Assembly (NCBI GenBank): GCA_023412915.1
Contig: JAEZRE010000019.1
Coordinates: 62,001 to 126,000 of the forward strand
Direction: 5' to 3'
From: Bacillota bacterium
GTDB lineage: Bacteria > Bacillota > Clostridia > Acetivibrionales > DTU013
DNA: 64,000 nucleotides
Shown here: one piece after another, positions 8,446 to 17,138 of the stretch
Numbering within the stretch: position 1 is the first letter of the stretch
Layout: each line of letters starts with the position of its first letter
Position numbers and translations under genes: made by a program
Notes under the pieces: generated by a model
Databases searched by the model: none
The model's input: the letters and a program-made list of their open reading frames with translations, nothing else
What the model was told of the DNA's origin: nothing

Positions 8446-11417
8446 GTATTATCGCCCCCCGAACCTCTTGATGCATCTTTAGCAGCATTGAACAGCTCGT
8501 CACCGTAATCCTTGACATCGTCTACTCCATACAGGTTCTTGTTGCCGTAGTCATTAATAGTAATATTTGAGCTGCTGCCTGCACCCGCAGCTGCAGGTGA
8601 TGCACTTGAAAAAAGCCCCGGAGCTGAAAGCTCTGAAGCAATCCTTTTATAGTCGTCTACGAATTTCCGGATCTTTTTAAGGCCATCGCTTATGAAATTA
8701 TCCTGATTCTCGTTAAATACCTTTGAGGCATTGGTCAAAGCTTCTTTCAGCCTTGCGTCGGCATTGGTGAGGGAAGAAACGCCTTCCTGTGCAAACTTCT
8801 CAGTAGCTGCCTGCATTTGTTGCTGTTCAGTCTCAAGATCCTCCCGGAGCTTTTGGTATTTGGTCTTGTTAGCCTCGATTTCCTGCTCAATAGTCTCTTT
8901 CTGGGCTTCCTTTTCCCGATCACGTGCTTCCTTTGCATCTTGCAGGTCAAGCTCCCTGATCTTGTCTTGAGCTTCACGAAGGATTCGTTGACCTTCAGGA
9001 GTAGCGGCACCGGCATATTTTTGGACAATAGCTTCAGCATCAGCGCGGTCCCTGGCACGTTCCGTGGCTGCCTCCTGATCATCTATAGCCTGGTATTCTT
9101 TATCCAGAGCCTTCAGCTTATCATTTAGCCGCTTTTCTTCCTGTGATTCATCCCAGTCATACTGTGATTTCTTTTTGCTGATATAGTCGCTGACCATCTT
9201 GTCGAGCATGGCTTTGTTATCCTGGACTTCTTTGTCTGCCAACTCCTTTTTAAGCCGGTTGAGATTCTGGGTAGCTTCTTTAACCGCCTCGATATTATCC
9301 TTCTGGTTCTTATAAACCCGGTTCCATGCTGCGATTTCATCCTCTGCAGATAATTTACCAAGCGCTTTCTGTTGGTTGATCCAGTTCACGGAATCCTGCA
9401 GGCGCTTTGCCTGAATTGATTTTTGTGCGGTATAAATACGCTCATCGATATCCATTTTCTCATCGGCAGTCTTCGTATAAGCGCTTTTTATGGCCTGCAG
9501 TGTTTTAACCTCATCCTCAAGTGAGAGCTGGTTCATGTTCTTTTTATGATCCAAGGCTTTCAGAGCTGCGTCCAAAGCTTTATTTGTATATGTTTCCGAA
9601 CCGCCTCTTGGTGTATCATCAAGTTCATCATTTGCATTATTTTGAGTAGGCTGAGGCATATGATTCAGTATCCAGTCGGGAACGGAAGCATTATCTGCAT
9701 CCGGTGCATTAAGCCTGTTTGCAGCAACAATAGCTCCAGCATATTTCTCGATTTCATCATTGATTTTTGCCTTTGTTTCATCCAGACCGCTTAACTGCTC
9801 GTTCAGCTTCTCCCATTTACTGATCTCACCCTGCATTTTGCCGACGAAGTTAGATGCGTCATTATAACCGGCCTTATAGACATCCTCATCAACTAGCCGC
9901 TTAAATTCCGGGTCGTTATAATAATTTGATCCTGCAGATATCTTTTGGGCAAGCTTATTATATAAGTCTTCATTACCCTGGAATTCCTTCTTGGCTGCGT
10001 CACGCTGTTGCGTAAGCTGTTCACGCTGCTTGTCAAGGTCAGCCAGTTGGGTGCGGAGGCTGCTGATCTGAATTTTTCCCTGGGACGCCAGCAATTCGAC
10101 ATCCTGCTGGTAAGCCTTTTTCTTTTCGCTGCTCAACTGCTTGACAAGATCGATCTGGGTCGTATATTTCTGGTTTTCGCTGTCAATCCCATCAGCTGCA
10201 GTAGGGTATAACTCTGCCAGCTTTTTCTCTATCTCATGCAGCTGCGTCTTTTCATCAGTTGTCTGGTTTGTCTTAGACTTCAAGGTTTCATATTTGCTGA
10301 TAAGCTGGTCCGTATTGTCCAGTTCCTGCTCGGTTGCCTGGAGAGTTTTCAGCGTCTGTTGTTCGGCAGCTTTTGCAGCTGCAGTATATCCGATTATTCC
10401 GCCTACTAAAGCGGTTACGCCTGCAGCAATTGCGATATATGGATTAGCAGCTGCGGTAATATTAAATGCAGCTTGTACTGTAGCTGCTATTTTCAGAGCA
10501 GCTGTCAGGGCTGTTATGGCGCTAATAACGCCAATAGCTTCTTTGCCATATTTACTGAGAATTTCAATAGCTTTTGTAAAACCATCGACCACGTTTAGAA
10601 GGAAGCCGCTTATTCCTGAAGAGATTTTATCCAGGGTACCATCTTTATCCCATTTATCCCATTCAGACATGAAATCGCCTTGTTTTTCCTTCAGCTTGTC
10701 AAAAACGTCTGCACCGATCTTTCGGCCAAAGGCGGCGATGTTGTCCTGGATCGTGGACATCAGGCCATTGAATGTCTGAGACTGCTTTGCCATCATGCCG
10801 CCGTATTTCTCATTCATGACAGCAATGACTGCGTCCATGGTCTGGCTGATCGATGATACTAACTGACCGCCCTTGTTGAATTCAATGCCCTTCCCCATAA
10901 GGTCTTTGGTAGTGATACCAAATTCCCGCAAACGTTCAAGTGCTTCACCGGTTTGTCCGGAAGCGAGTCTTCCAATTGGCTGCGCAACACTTTCAATAGT
11001 CGCGCCGAACTTCTGGAATGCTGCAGCGGTATCACCTAATGTGGTAATATACTTTTCCGTCTTGAGCCTATTATTCTCAAGCAAGACCGATGCCTGGATG
11101 ATCGGCTCTGCTTCAAACGGAGTATCTGCAGCAAACTTATATAGGTATTCTAGCTTCTTTTGGGCGGCACCCGCACTTCCTAAAAGCACCTCAAAGGATG
11201 TCTTATACTGTTCCAGGTCGGCATTACTGCCGACAGTAAAATCAAACAGCTGCTTTCCGGAATAAAGGGCAAACGCTCCCTTGATAAGGTTGGTCACTGA
11301 CGTGATCCGGTCATTGAACTTGTTGACGGTATCTATTGACTTTTTAACTTCCTTGTCCAATCCGGACGAATCCCCGCTGATCCTTACCAGCAGTTCTCCT
11401 ACTGTCATATGCGTCAC
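8442..11417 (-). CDS. Tail tape measure protein
   Basis: The 991-aa protein begins with the tape measure signature TVGELLVRISGDSSGLDKE and continues with a conserved segment (NADLEQYKTSFEVLLGSAG, APIGR-like RLASGQTGEALERL). A hydrophobic membrane-like stretch at about residues 290-345 and long charged coiled-coil regions from 360 to 940 follow. The protein sets tail length; by the usual rule of about 0.15 nm per residue the tail would be near 140-150 nm, which is a siphovirus-like value (inference). It follows the frameshifted tail assembly chaperone, the standard gene order. Confidence 0.92.
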   Translation of the reverse strand: MTHMTVGELLVRISGDSSGLDKEVKKSIDTVNKFNDRITSVTNLIKGAFALYSGKQLFDFTVGSNADLEQYKTSFEVLLGSAGAAQKKLEYLYKFAADTPFEAEPIIQASVLLENNRLKTEKYITTLGDTAAAFQKFGATIESVAQPIGRLASGQTGEALERLREFGITTKDLMGKGIEFNKGGQLVSSISQTMDAVIAVMNEKYGGMMAKQSQTFNGLMSTIQDNIAAFGRKIGADVFDKLKEKQGDFMSEWDKWDKDGTLDKISSGISGFLLNVVDGFTKAIEILSKYGKEAIGVISAITALTAALKIAATVQAAFNITAAANPYIAIAAGVTALVGGIIGYTAAAKAAEQQTLKTLQATEQELDNTDQLISKYETLKSKTNQTTDEKTQLHEIEKKLAELYPTAADGIDSENQKYTTQIDLVKQLSSEKKKAYQQDVELLASQGKIQISSLRTQLADLDKQREQLTQQRDAAKKEFQGNEDLYNKLAQKISAGSNYYNDPEFKRLVDEDVYKAGYNDASNFVGKMQGEISKWEKLNEQLSGLDETKAKINDEIEKYAGAIVAANRLNAPDADNASVPDWILNHMPQPTQNNANDELDDTPRGGSETYTNKALDAALKALDHKKNMNQLSLEDEVKTLQAIKSAYTKTADEKMDIDERIYTAQKSIQAKRLQDSVNWINQQKALGKLSAEDEIAAWNRVYKNQKDNIEAVKEATQNLNRLKKELADKEVQDNKAMLDKMVSDYISKKKSQYDWDESQEEKRLNDKLKALDKEYQAIDDQEAATERARDRADAEAIVQKYAGAATPEGQRILREAQDKIRELDLQDAKEARDREKEAQKETIEQEIEANKTKYQKLREDLETEQQQMQAATEKFAQEGVSSLTNADARLKEALTNASKVFNENQDNFISDGLKKIRKFVDDYKRIASELSAPGLFSSASPAAAGAGSSSNITINDYGNKNLYGVDDVKDYGDELFNAAKDASRGSGGDNT

Positions 11418-11422
11418 CCGCC

Positions 11423-11615
11423 TTATATCTGGTCAATGAAAACTTCCTCGTCGTTGTCGACGTTATGTGCCTTCCGGTGTTCATCCAGTAAAATAAAAAT
11501 CTGACGCAATGTCTTGCGCCAGAATGTTTCTTCCGGTTGCTTCAATTCAACAGTCCAAATGTAGTATAGTTTCCTGAAATCAATATTGCCGTCCTGGTTT
11601 ACGTAGTTTTTTTTT
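11423..11615 (-). CDS. -1 frameshift extension of the tail assembly chaperone (gpGT-type C-terminal part)
   Basis: Downstream of an A9 run in the coding sense the -1 frame is open for about 58 codons and ends at a TAA at 11423-11425, just before the tape measure gene. It encodes NYVNQDGNIDFRKLYYIWTV, later WRKTLRQIFILLDEHR, without its own start codon or ribosome binding site. The pattern (short gene, slippery run, open -1 frame ending before the tape measure) is that of lambda gpG/gpGT-like tail chaperones. The extended chaperone would bind the tape measure during tail assembly. Confidence 0.82.
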
Positions 11616-12216
11616 CATCATCTGACTCGATCTCTTCCCGATCAGGCATCGTCATGAGCAGAGCCTCAGTGATATATTCTTCAAAATCACTACCGAGCAT
11701 CTCCAGTTTTGCACTCTTCAGAATGCTATTGAAGTCAGCTACTGTTTCAATGTCGAACATTTTACCTACTTCAAACAGGGAAGGAGCCGTTCCTTCGGGA
11801 TAAGTATTCAGCATTCCCGCCCGGAGGAATATCTTGATGCGTTTAGCACTTCGCAAGTCGACATTCATGATCTCTTTCATCGGAACACCGAATGCTTCTG
11901 ACAGGTATTCAAACGAATTGAGATCGTAGACCAGGTTCCGGTCGCAAATGGATAGTGACATAAGAACAAAGAGCTTGCTTATCTCAAACGGGGAAGGAGC
12001 CTGGTCTTCCGGATATTCATGGAGCAGCCCTGCCCGGAGGAATATCTTAATGTTCTTTATAACCTCAAGGTCGATGTCGTAGAGATCCGTGATGCTCCCG
12101 AATTGCTCCTCCAGATATTCAAGCGCATTGGTATCATACTTGATCAAATGGATCTTCCCGTCGGCAAGCTTGATTTTCACTCCGGACTTTTTGATATATC
12201 CCAATGATTTATCCAT
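11599..12216 (-). CDS. Tail assembly chaperone, zero-frame product (gpG-type)
   Basis: The 205-aa protein starts at MDKSLGYIKKSG with GGGAGG 4 nt upstream, which is preferred over the ATG at 12234. Two related halves are visible: DLEVIKNIKIFLRAGLLHEY with PEDQAPSPFEISKLF, and DLRSAKRIKIFLRAGMLNTY with PEGTAPSLFEVGKMF. This suggests an internal duplication. The C-terminus is acidic and ends EKKTT at the slippery A-run. It lies between tail tube and tape measure genes, the canonical place. The internal duplication is unusual for a chaperone of this type. Confidence 0.85.
   Translation of the reverse strand: MDKSLGYIKKSGVKIKLADGKIHLIKYDTNALEYLEEQFGSITDLYDIDLEVIKNIKIFLRAGLLHEYPEDQAPSPFEISKLFVLMSLSICDRNLVYDLNSFEYLSEAFGVPMKEIMNVDLRSAKRIKIFLRAGMLNTYPEGTAPSLFEVGKMFDIETVADFNSILKSAKLEMLGSDFEEYITEALLMTMPDREEIESDDEKKTT
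11607..11615 (-). other. Slippery A9 sequence for programmed -1 frameshifting
   Basis: In the coding sense the sequence reads GAT GAT G followed by nine As and CTACGTAA. The zero frame stops three codons later, while a -1 slip continues into the open extension. A uniform A-run followed closely by a zero-frame stop is a known frameshift context in phage tail chaperones. Confidence 0.75.
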
Positions 12217-12228
12217 AATTCCTCCCTT

Positions 12229-12262
12229 AAACAACGGGGGAGAGTGGCCTCTCCCGTTGTTT
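12229..12262 (-). promoter_or_regulatory. Strong hairpin between tail tube and tail chaperone genes
   Basis: An AAACAACGGG / CCCGTTGTTT stem of 10 bp is extended by an inner AGAG/CTCT stem. It starts 12 nt after the tail tube stop and ends next to the chaperone ribosome binding site. There is no long U-run, so it may stabilise the upstream mRNA or partly attenuate transcription, lowering chaperone relative to tube protein. Confidence 0.6.
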
Positions 12263-12273
12263 ACTGCCTGTCA

Positions 12274-13158
12274 TCAGGCGGTAGTAAATTTGCGTATGTC
12301 GTTTGCAGCCAGCTTATTGGCGCTCAGATCACAAACATCAGACGTGCATATTGCCCTGTATGCGGTAGCTGCCGTCAGGTTTGCCGAAGGTGTGAAGGTA
12401 ATGTCTGTTTTTGCGGCGTTCTGGGCTAATGTTCCGGGCACTACCGATCCGTCCGAATCCTTAATGATAAAGAAGTTGCCGCCGTTTACGCTGCTCGGAA
12501 GGATCGCTTTCGAGAATTTCCAAGTGAAAGATGATCCTACAGCGACATTGTTTGCATTATTAGCAGGAACAGTGCTACTGATGATGGGAGCCGTTACATC
12601 AGGATCGATGTCGCCTGAATTGAACCAGTTTTCGCCAACACTCGGAACATAGGTTTCTTCATCTTCATCGGCTTCCCGGATATCGTTTCCATCATAAAGA
12701 CGATTGATATTGACTCCCTCCAGGACCGGTGTCTGATAAGCCAGCTGCTGCTTCTTGGTTTCGAAATCCTCTTTGACTTCTTGGAACTGTGTCTTCAGCA
12801 ATTTCTCGAAACGGTATTTTCCATTCGATTTCAAGGATTTCCACATTACGCCCCAATAGGGCGGGTTATCCTTGTTTCCAGATGTACGGATACCATTTAC
12901 AATAGTCTGGCCTAAAAGCATAGCTTTCTCCGACAAAGTGAGGTCCGTGGTATTGATTATTACTTTTGTTTCTCCCCGGCCAGTCATCGTGTCGACAATC
13001 TGATCGTCGGCTTCAAGTACTGCTCGGTTGACAGACGGCTCAAACCCGATTTTCATGAGCTTCTTGCGGAAGAAATAAACCTGGCCATAGGTTGTGCCAT
13101 TTTCATCATCCGTCAAAATTTCCGCGACTGCCAGGTTGCTTGCACCGATACGTTTCAT
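12274..13158 (-). CDS. Major tail (tube) protein with C-terminal Ig-like Big_5 domain
   Basis: The 294-aa protein has an N-terminal tube domain typical of phi13-type major tail proteins (MKRIGASNLAVAEILTDD, VNRAVLEADDQIVDTMTGRG). From about residue 195 it carries a bacterial Ig-like domain of the SbsA/Big_5 type: APIISSTVPANNANNVAV, FTWKFSKAI, SDVCDLSANKLA. Ig-like decorations on tail tubes are known (lambda gpV) and probably help loose attachment to surfaces. The gene follows the tail terminator gene and precedes the chaperone, as expected. Confidence 0.87.
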   Translation of the reverse strand: MKRIGASNLAVAEILTDDENGTTYGQVYFFRKKLMKIGFEPSVNRAVLEADDQIVDTMTGRGETKVIINTTDLTLSEKAMLLGQTIVNGIRTSGNKDNPPYWGVMWKSLKSNGKYRFEKLLKTQFQEVKEDFETKKQQLAYQTPVLEGVNINRLYDGNDIREADEDEETYVPSVGENWFNSGDIDPDVTAPIISSTVPANNANNVAVGSSFTWKFSKAILPSSVNGGNFFIIKDSDGSVVPGTLAQNAAKTDITFTPSANLTAATAYRAICTSDVCDLSANKLAANDIRKFTTA

Positions 13159-13177
13159 TGTTTATACCTCCTTAGGT

Positions 13178-13576
13178 TCAGTCTTTTTGCGTTGTAACGA
13201 TATAGTTGCAGACAAATACCGTCCGTTTTTTATCATCCTCCTCCAGCTTTACCGGCGGGGCAATTGCAGAAACAATAGCCCAGCGGTCTGCATCAAGCTG
13301 AAGGATTTCTTCGGGATCTTCCGGATTCGCCAGGATACTGAAAATGGCCCACGCTTTTGCTTTGGCCGCAGCATAAGAGGAATCCCTGGTCAGTATCTGA
13401 ACCTTTCGATCCAGGCAATCTGCTCCAGGCTCCACCGGAGATCCCGGATATTCAAAAAGGCAGCATACTTTTGCCGGTGAATCCGGCTTGCTGTCTAAGA
13501 TAATGTCAGTACCCACTTTTGAGTAGAGACCCTTTGAGACAAGATATGTCGCCAATCCTTTCAACAATTCGATCAC
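13178..13576 (-). CDS. Tail terminator / minor capsid family protein
   Basis: This 132-aa protein begins MIELLKGLATYLVSKGL and has the beta-rich arrangement (CCLFEYPGSPVEPG, RKVQILTRDSSYAAAKAKAW) of Gram-positive phage tail terminator proteins of the Phage_tail_terminator_3 type. Such proteins cap the tube and form the tail side of the head-tail joint. It sits between the HK97-gp10-like gene and the tail tube gene. Confidence 0.75.
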   Translation of the reverse strand: MIELLKGLATYLVSKGLYSKVGTDIILDSKPDSPAKVCCLFEYPGSPVEPGADCLDRKVQILTRDSSYAAAKAKAWAIFSILANPEDPEEILQLDADRWAIVSAIAPPVKLEEDDKKRTVFVCNYIVTTQKD

Positions 13577-13587
13577 CGGATCACCGC

Positions 13588-14022
13588 CTATCTGATTGAA
13601 TTTTTAACTTCATTGGCCAGGTAATTGATGTACTTCTCAGAATTCTCGTCCAGTGTCTTTTCGAGGTATTTGGCTTCTCCGCCCTTTGGATGGTTCAGTG
13701 TCAGATCTTCATGCTGTTTTAGTGCATAAGGTTCTGTAAATCCGACAACCCCTTCTATTTTGTTACCGGATGTTTCACCGACGCCTCCTGAAGATACGCT
13801 GCCATCCCGATTCCCGGTAGCTATACATTTTCCGTTTATGTCAGCATGACCACTGCCGCGCAAATCGCCAAGATCAACAGGAGCTCGTTGTACCGATTTA
13901 CCCAGACAGTCAAGAGTGATATCGGCCATTCCTTTTGTCGATACAGTTTTAATCTGCCTTAAGCGGCTATTCAGCCCACGGGTCACCTTTTCCAAGCCTT
14001 CAAGCCTCATCGATGCACTCAT
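13588..14022 (-). CDS. HK97 gp10-like / minor capsid 2 family head-tail joining protein
   Basis: The 144-aa protein contains APVDLGDLRGSGHAD, VVGFTEPYALKQHEDL and KYLEKTLDENSEKYIN, a pattern shared by HK97-gp10-like and Minor_capsid_2 proteins that join head and tail. Its ATG overlaps the stop of the preceding gene by 4 nt. Confidence 0.75.
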   Translation of the reverse strand: MSASMRLEGLEKVTRGLNSRLRQIKTVSTKGMADITLDCLGKSVQRAPVDLGDLRGSGHADINGKCIATGNRDGSVSSGGVGETSGNKIEGVVGFTEPYALKQHEDLTLNHPKGGEAKYLEKTLDENSEKYINYLANEVKNSIR

Positions 14023-14303
14023 AACGCCACCTTATATACTTCAACATTTCCGTCCAGATCAGGGGAAGCAAGTACAGCAATGACAACCAGGTCGTCGATC
14101 ACATCGTCGACCTTCACGGCAGCAGTAGTATAAATAGTGGTGCTGGAAACGACTTGTGCTCCGGTTTTATCCCTTACAAGCGTGACCTTTTCCACCTTGC
14201 GGACACTAATGCTGACAGGATCGGCATAGATGGCCTCGTTATACTCATTGTTTCCGGTCTTGTGTTTCCAGACGGCTTTTTGATTGCAGTAATCACTAAT
14301 CAT
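14019..14303 (-). CDS. Minor capsid 1-like head-tail protein
   Basis: The 94-aa protein has the short beta-strand pattern of small head-closure proteins in this position (KVEKVTLVRDKTGAQVV, VDDVIDDLVVIAVL). Both ends overlap neighbouring genes by 4 nt. The family assignment rests mainly on gene order and weak similarity to Minor_capsid_1. Confidence 0.6.
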   Translation of the reverse strand: MISDYCNQKAVWKHKTGNNEYNEAIYADPVSISVRKVEKVTLVRDKTGAQVVSSTTIYTTAAVKVDDVIDDLVVIAVLASPDLDGNVEVYKVAL

Positions 14304-14800
14304 GTGATAGATACGCCTCCAATCAGGTATGGGCGCAGCAGCTCATGAGCTTCACGTGATTGCAGTCTGGTACCGAGATTCTTATATGACTCCGACAGAT
14401 CTCCCACCGAGAAGGAAGTAACGCCCTGATGCTGCAGTTCCATTCGCTTGGATATCCCTTTAAGCAATGATATGGCCTCTTCACAGCAGGCTTCTTTCAC
14501 AAGCTGTGAGATCTCCTTTTCCACTGACCAGCCATCAGAAGGATAATTTGACGCATATTCGGCATAAGATAAGGCTGCTGAGTAGTAAGCCCTCGGGAAC
14601 TGCAGCGGTTGATCGGGAAGAGCCTTTCTCCCTTTGAACCTCAGACGGTCAATAGTTTTTGTCGCCATTATCAGCGCCTGGGCTTTCTGATCGGGAGAGG
14701 CATTATTCCAGGAATCGGAGAAAAGCCGCATGCCGAAATATGCATCCGCATCCACAATGCTTATGTATGCATTTGTGCCGACTATCAGATCAACTGCCAT
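14300..14800 (-). CDS. DnaT-like head-tail connector protein
   Basis: The 166-aa protein begins VGTNAYISIVDADAYF and has the helical pattern of phage head-tail connector proteins annotated DnaT-like (a name taken from a fold match and not from a replication role): QALIMATKTIDRLRFKGRKA then LQFPRAYYS. It follows the capsid and decoration genes, the usual place for the first connector. Confidence 0.75.
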   Translation of the reverse strand: MAVDLIVGTNAYISIVDADAYFGMRLFSDSWNNASPDQKAQALIMATKTIDRLRFKGRKALPDQPLQFPRAYYSAALSYAEYASNYPSDGWSVEKEISQLVKEACCEEAISLLKGISKRMELQHQGVTSFSVGDLSESYKNLGTRLQSREAHELLRPYLIGGVSIT

Positions 14801-14832
14801 AATTTATTCCCCAGGACAGGGGAGCAGGAGAA

Positions 14833-15198
14833 TTATTTTTTCTCCTGCTCGGCTGCCATGATCCTTCCCCTGATAGAATCCGGATCTTCGATACCTGAAA
14901 TGTCTATCGCTTTTGTTCCGGCGTAGGCCTTCAGCTCATCGAGGTTCATTCCGGAAAGTGTCAGTATTGTTTTGATCCTTGCCTTGATGTCATCCTTTTT
15001 GGTGAGATCTGATATGTTGATATCCTTTTCTGCAGCAAAAGCATTCAGTTCTTCCAGGTTCATCTGGTCAACTGTTTTTGCTCTCGGCTGCTGAGGTTTG
15101 GAATCCTCCTGGAGGACGAACCCCTTTGAAAGGAGTTCATCCCGCTTGGATTCCGTAGCGACGATCCTGACAACGTTCAAGCGTTTTAATGTAAACAT
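14833..15198 (-). CDS. Small head protein with HeH/SAP-like helical repeats
   Basis: This 121-aa protein has an N-terminal beta part (FTLKRLNVVRIVATESKRDE) and two helix-extended-loop-helix repeats, DINISDLTKKDDIKARI and AIDISGIEDPDSIRGRI, like those of Rho N-terminal or SAP/HeH domains. Similar small proteins sit directly after the major capsid gene in many siphoviruses. A head completion or DNA-contacting role is inferred. Confidence 0.6.
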   Translation of the reverse strand: MFTLKRLNVVRIVATESKRDELLSKGFVLQEDSKPQQPRAKTVDQMNLEELNAFAAEKDINISDLTKKDDIKARIKTILTLSGMNLDELKAYAGTKAIDISGIEDPDSIRGRIMAAEQEKK

Positions 15199-15215
15199 TC
15201 AACATTACCTCCCGC

Positions 15216-16142
15216 TTATGCCAGGGCCTCTTCAACACAGACATATAAGCTATCCTTCTTATTGTCCGGGATGAAGAGATCATGGTATTTCCGGTAGTCG
15301 ATCTTCCAGGCGTCTGCCTTCTGGTTCACGTCGGGTGTAAAGATCCTCGGCTTGTCTGTCTTGACGCAGCCGATGACTGCATTCTTGGCCGAGATGATCC
15401 AGTTGATCTTTTTTGCACCGGCTGCTGCCACGAAACCGCCAGCTTCCTGTCCGCCTGTGGTACCGTCATAGAACGTATAGGCTGTTTTCATCCTTGTAGA
15501 CGGTACACGGATCAGCGGAGTGTTGTCTATAGCCTTTACCTTCAGGTTGATTCCGCCCTGGACAAAGTCGATGGTGTTGAGAACCTTTTCAACTTTATCT
15601 GCAAGGTCAAGTATCGCGGCTACTGTATGTGAGATGGTGATGACCAGCGGGACATTCTCACCGATCACATCCTGTACCTTCGCTATATGATCCTTGAGCT
15701 TCGCCAGGATGGTTGCAGCTGCTGCAACGTATCCGCCTTCAGCCTTGCCTGCAGTAATAGCCACTGAGGCGATCTTGCTGTACCTGTATGCGTCTACTTC
15801 GGGGATGACCTGAACCCTCTGGAATTCTCCCATTAACAGACCTGCAGACAAAGCAAAATTGCTTTCATCGACATCCTGTGAATCGAGGCTGAAGGATCTT
15901 GACCTGTCCATGGTGAAAGTATGACTTTCCCAGGACAATGTTACGGTCCCATTTACAAAACCTTCAGAGCGGTCATAATCCGCAAGACCCTGGATGACTA
16001 TCTTCGGGATCTTGACAGTACTGCCACCGTTATACTTGACTAGGCCGGAATTGAGTTCCATCCATCCGCTGGTCATTTCGGCGACCATCTGTTTGTCCAG
16101 CTCCTGCTGGAATACATCTGCATATACAATAGAGTTAGGCAT
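15216..16142 (-). CDS. Major capsid protein (HK97 fold)
   Basis: This 308-aa protein (MPNSIVYADVFQQELDKQ at the N-terminus, VKIPKIVIQGLADYDR, TFTMDRSRSFSLDSQDVDES) matches clostridial phage major capsid proteins. There is no protease gene and no N-terminal delta domain, so a separate scaffold is used; the GP20-like gene directly upstream fits. Confidence 0.85.
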   Translation of the reverse strand: MPNSIVYADVFQQELDKQMVAEMTSGWMELNSGLVKYNGGSTVKIPKIVIQGLADYDRSEGFVNGTVTLSWESHTFTMDRSRSFSLDSQDVDESNFALSAGLLMGEFQRVQVIPEVDAYRYSKIASVAITAGKAEGGYVAAAATILAKLKDHIAKVQDVIGENVPLVITISHTVAAILDLADKVEKVLNTIDFVQGGINLKVKAIDNTPLIRVPSTRMKTAYTFYDGTTGGQEAGGFVAAAGAKKINWIISAKNAVIGCVKTDKPRIFTPDVNQKADAWKIDYRKYHDLFIPDNKKDSLYVCVEEALA

Positions 16143-16203
16143 ACGAAATATCCTCCTTATTATGGTTTAGAGTTTTTGTTTAACTGTATTTGCCGTTTGA
16201 ACC

Positions 16204-16806
16204 TTATCTGCAGCTTAACCCGGTGCTAAAATCAGAAGCCGCCTTTTCCGTAGCAGTTTTGTTATCGTCACCGGAAGGGTTTGCTCCAGATCCAGCAGCA
16301 GTTTCTCCGAACAGATAGCTTTTGGTTTCGGAAAGGTTCTTGATCTGGTCAGCCAAACCGTCTACCGTTCCGTCTTCCTTCAGGGTGATTTTGCTTTTGT
16401 CAACCAATGCAAGAATATCATCCGTGTTCTTTGCTTTGGCACCGACGGCGGCCAGCCTGACAGCAGAATCAACGACAGCTGCTTTGTATTTGCCTTCTGT
16501 TGTGCGGTTTTTCTCCTGCAGATCACCTATGGTTTTGGTCAGTTCCTCATTGCCTTTTGCCGACTTTTTAAGGTCGTCGAGCTGCGTGGCAAAATCTCCC
16601 GCCTGAGTCTTGAGCGCATCCCTCTGGCTGCTGACTTCGTCAAACTGTGCCTTGCTGACATAGCCCGGATTCTTTGTGTCATCTATGATGACTGAATACC
16701 CAAGCTCCTTCAGCTTCGCCGATACATTGCCGATCGTAGCGTCAATGCCAGTCATATCCTTGAATGCATCGGCATGTTTTGTGAGAATTTCCTTGAAATC
16801 GATCAT
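16204..16806 (-). CDS. Capsid scaffold protein (GP20-like)
   Basis: The 200-aa protein is strongly helical with long heptad stretches (SKAQFDEVSSQRDALKTQ, LTKTIGDLQEKNRTTEGKY) and the conserved AVRLAAVGAKAKNTDDILAL segment of GP20 minor structural/scaffold proteins. It would guide capsid assembly and leave before packaging. The gene begins just after two tandem terminator-like hairpins. Confidence 0.87.
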   Translation of the reverse strand: MIDFKEILTKHADAFKDMTGIDATIGNVSAKLKELGYSVIIDDTKNPGYVSKAQFDEVSSQRDALKTQAGDFATQLDDLKKSAKGNEELTKTIGDLQEKNRTTEGKYKAAVVDSAVRLAAVGAKAKNTDDILALVDKSKITLKEDGTVDGLADQIKNLSETKSYLFGETAAGSGANPSGDDNKTATEKAASDFSTGLSCR

Positions 16807-16848
16807 TTCAATAACCTCCTGTTAACGGCATTACGCCGGAATATATAT

Positions 16849-16875
16849 AAAAAGACATCCGGAAGGACATCTTTT
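16849..16875 (-). terminator. Intrinsic terminator-like hairpin upstream of the scaffold gene (second of two)
   Basis: In the late transcript the stem AAAAGATGTCC / GGATGTCTTTT (11 bp with two G-U pairs, loop TTCC) runs into UUUUUAUAU. It lies 40 nt before the scaffold gene, inside the late operon. Confidence 0.7.
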
Positions 16876-16906
16876 CACATCTGTTATTCTGAATTTGAGC
16901 AAAACT

Positions 16907-16938
16907 AAAAAAGGACTATGCTATAGGCATATCCTTTT
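16907..16938 (-). terminator. Intrinsic terminator-like hairpin after the 59-aa gene (first of two)
   Basis: In the late transcript the stem AAAAGGATATGC / GCATAGTCCTTTT (12 bp with one bulged base, loop CTATA) is followed by U6. It starts 20 nt after the stop of the small gene at 16959. The pair of hairpins would split head morphogenesis from capsid genes unless read through. Confidence 0.75.
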
Positions 16939-16958
16939 AGATGGGCATATCGATTTAT

Positions 16959-17138
16959 TTACTTGATTACTTCGGAAATATCTGGCAGGTTAACGGTTTC
17001 AAGCTGCATTTTGGTGCCGTCAATCTCAATATCATAGCCGTCGGGCAAACCCTGCTTCTTGTATATTTCAACAACATAGCCGGTTCTGCCGTCCTTCAGC
17101 TTTACGTGATCATATTGAGCTACTTTAATCGTCGACAT
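16959..17138 (-). CDS. Small DUF4926-like protein, possible immunity partner of the preceding head protein
   Basis: This 59-aa gene starts 14 nt inside the end of the head morphogenesis gene. The sequence (VAQYDHVKLKDGRTGYVV, then EIYKKQGLPDGYDIEIDG) forms a small SH3/KOW-like beta barrel pattern similar to DUF4926. It directly follows a gene whose C-terminus resembles DUF6883, a domain found in polymorphic toxin-like contexts, so it may be its antitoxin or assembly partner; this is inferred. Confidence 0.6.
   Translation of the reverse strand: MSTIKVAQYDHVKLKDGRTGYVVEIYKKQGLPDGYDIEIDGTKMQLETVNLPDISEVIK

Noticed and set aside
10141..10779. 212-codon + strand frame within the tape measure gene
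   Set aside because: Antisense shadow with no domain and no ribosome binding site; hydrophobic content reflects the Ala-rich tape measure helix.
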